Assembly: GCA_034506255.1 (NCBI GenBank) | Contig: JAPDPX010000003.1 | Coordinates: forward strand, 372,001-436,000 | DNA from: a candidate division KSB1 bacterium | GTDB taxonomy: Bacteria; Zhuqueibacterota; Zhuqueibacteria; Zhuqueibacterales; Zhuqueibacteraceae | DNA length: 64,000 nt | Direction of reading: 5' to 3' | In this document: in pieces, positions 63,254-64,000 of the stretch | Numbering within the stretch: the stretch's first letter is position 1 | How the letters are laid out: the number at the start of each line of letters is the position of its first letter | Notes under the pieces: model-generated | Told to the model about the DNA's origin: nothing | The model's database searches: none | The model's input: only the letters and a program-made list of their open reading frames with translations | Program-made: the position numbers and the translations under genes

Positions 63254-64000
63254 ATGACTCGTCAACGGGCATACCTCTGGGGTATGCGGTTTTGTGCCGC
63301 CTTGCTGCTGCTGGCAGTGTGGATCGGCCTCTCGACCACGGGTCGCAGTGGCGGACCTGATTTCACCGCCACGGTGGAACCGACAACCGCCATCGCAAAA
63401 AGTCGCGACACGTGGACCGTGCGCTTGCGGGTCGAAACCGACAGTGTACGCACGGGCGCCACGATCAAATGCCGCTTCATCAAGGGCTTTGGCGAGCCGC
63501 AAAACAGCGATTCGCTGCGGCGGAATTACGTGGCCGTGCGCACCACCAATCCCGGCGCCCGGGTCGCCATCACCAGCCTGGAGCGCAGCGATGCCGCCCT
63601 CGTTTGGGATTGGGACCGCAACGCCTGGATCGTCACGGTGAAAGTCACCGCAGGCAGTTTGCGGCGCGGCGATATGATCGAGTTGATCTACGGCGCCAAT
63701 CGCCCGCATGGCAGGATGAGCGCGCCGCCCTCGGCGTTTGTGGACACGATGAACATTGCCTATGATTTGAACGGCAGCGGTGTCTTTCAAGAAATCCTGT
63801 CGCCACCCGTGCTGCACGTCAAACCGGGCATGCCGCACCAGCTCGCGGCCTATCTGCCGTCGCAGGCCGTCGTTGGGGAAGCGATCCGCCTGCGGGTGGT
63901 GATTTTGGATGAAGAATTCAATCTTGTGCCCGAGGCGACGGCCAGGCTGTTCCTGTCCACCGGCGATGCGCAAGCCCATCTGCTCAGCAGCACCAGTCTC
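63254..64000 (+). CDS. Exported protein, N-terminal fragment, family uncertain
   Basis: The first 249 residues of a gene that runs off the window. A hydrophobic signal segment (about 11-27) is followed by beta-rich sequence with Ig-like features, including the strands FTATVEPTTAIAKSRDTWTV and RLRVVILDEEFNLVPEA. The layout recalls the N-terminal part of DUF3604 (PHP-like) proteins, but this cannot be settled from the fragment. GGGGAGAACGCC before the ATG supports the start. It follows AP5 by 99 bases and may belong to the same locus. Confidence 0.6.
   Translation, partial: MTRQRAYLWGMRFCAALLLLAVWIGLSTTGRSGGPDFTATVEPTTAIAKSRDTWTVRLRVETDSVRTGATIKCRFIKGFGEPQNSDSLRRNYVAVRTTNPGARVAITSLERSDAALVWDWDRNAWIVTVKVTAGSLRRGDMIELIYGANRPHGRMSAPPSAFVDTMNIAYDLNGSGVFQEILSPPVLHVKPGMPHQLAAYLPSQAVVGEAIRLRVVILDEEFNLVPEATARLFLSTGDAQAHLLSSTSL

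Noticed and set aside
61610..63979. Long open frame of 789 codons on the minus strand
   Set aside because: It lies opposite AP5, which has full family motifs, a start and a tail. The antisense frame is open only because of high GC and has no domain or start signal.
1..64000. CRISPR arrays, prophage, integrase or intact insertion sequence
   Set aside because: No regular spacer array, integrase, transposase or phage structural gene was found; the repeats seen are short intergenic families.

Overview
The window is GC-rich bacterial chromosome, probably from the FCB side of the tree and possibly a candidate-division KSB1/Calditrichota-like metagenome genome. The main clue is a C-terminal type A sorting domain of the 'YQNYPNPFNP' type on a secreted metallophosphoesterase. 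Lipoproteins, beta-barrel proteins, c-type cytochromes and an outer-membrane polysaccharide exporter show a Gram-negative envelope. No rRNA, tRNA, CRISPR array or intact insertion sequence was seen. The phylum is an inference.

Layout. 1-10018: start of an M16C (PreP-like) protease, a polyferredoxin membrane protein, a 2-oxoacid dehydrogenase E2 overlapping lipA, a lipoprotein, a small HMA metal-binding protein behind a near-consensus promoter, a flippase-like protein, an MFS exporter and an iPGM-like metalloenzyme. 10919-15344: four exported proteins carrying CxxCH haem motifs, including a predicted barrel with a haem motif at its mature N-terminus; this is a candidate porin-cytochrome module. 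16280-19821: trpF, a small barrel protein, an esterase, and a CcmH-like protein leading into lgt, whose product has an internal duplication. 21040-22993: an arsenic unit (ArsM-ArsN2 fusion plus a MarR regulator with two palindromic operators). 23312-36668: envelope proteins, an SDR, thrB, pruA, a HAD protein, a cyclase-family protein, an amino-acid permease and gph. 36899-37636: fliW-csrA.

38056-63154 is the most striking part: a sulfated-exopolysaccharide locus. It has an SLBB export protein, a Wzc-type tyrosine kinase, ATP sulfurylase and APS kinase (PAPS supply), two sulfotransferases, two sugar epimerases, a Wzx flippase, a Wzy-type polymerase, GT2 and GT4 glycosyltransferases, and five divergent alkaline-phosphatase-superfamily enzymes that all keep their metal ligands. 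Three of these five and the APS kinase end in a shared C-terminal tail (RLxxLGYL type). No sulfate-reduction genes are present, so the PAPS is most simply used for sulfation.

Intergenic DNA carries several dispersed repeat families: a ~308-bp element in opposite orientations at 2041 and 15487 with a broken copy at 20384-20833, CCCACGAAAA hairpins, GAGTGCAAAGC hairpins, and a 206-bp element at 44752 and 51982. Many apparent short reading frames in gaps are products of these repeats.
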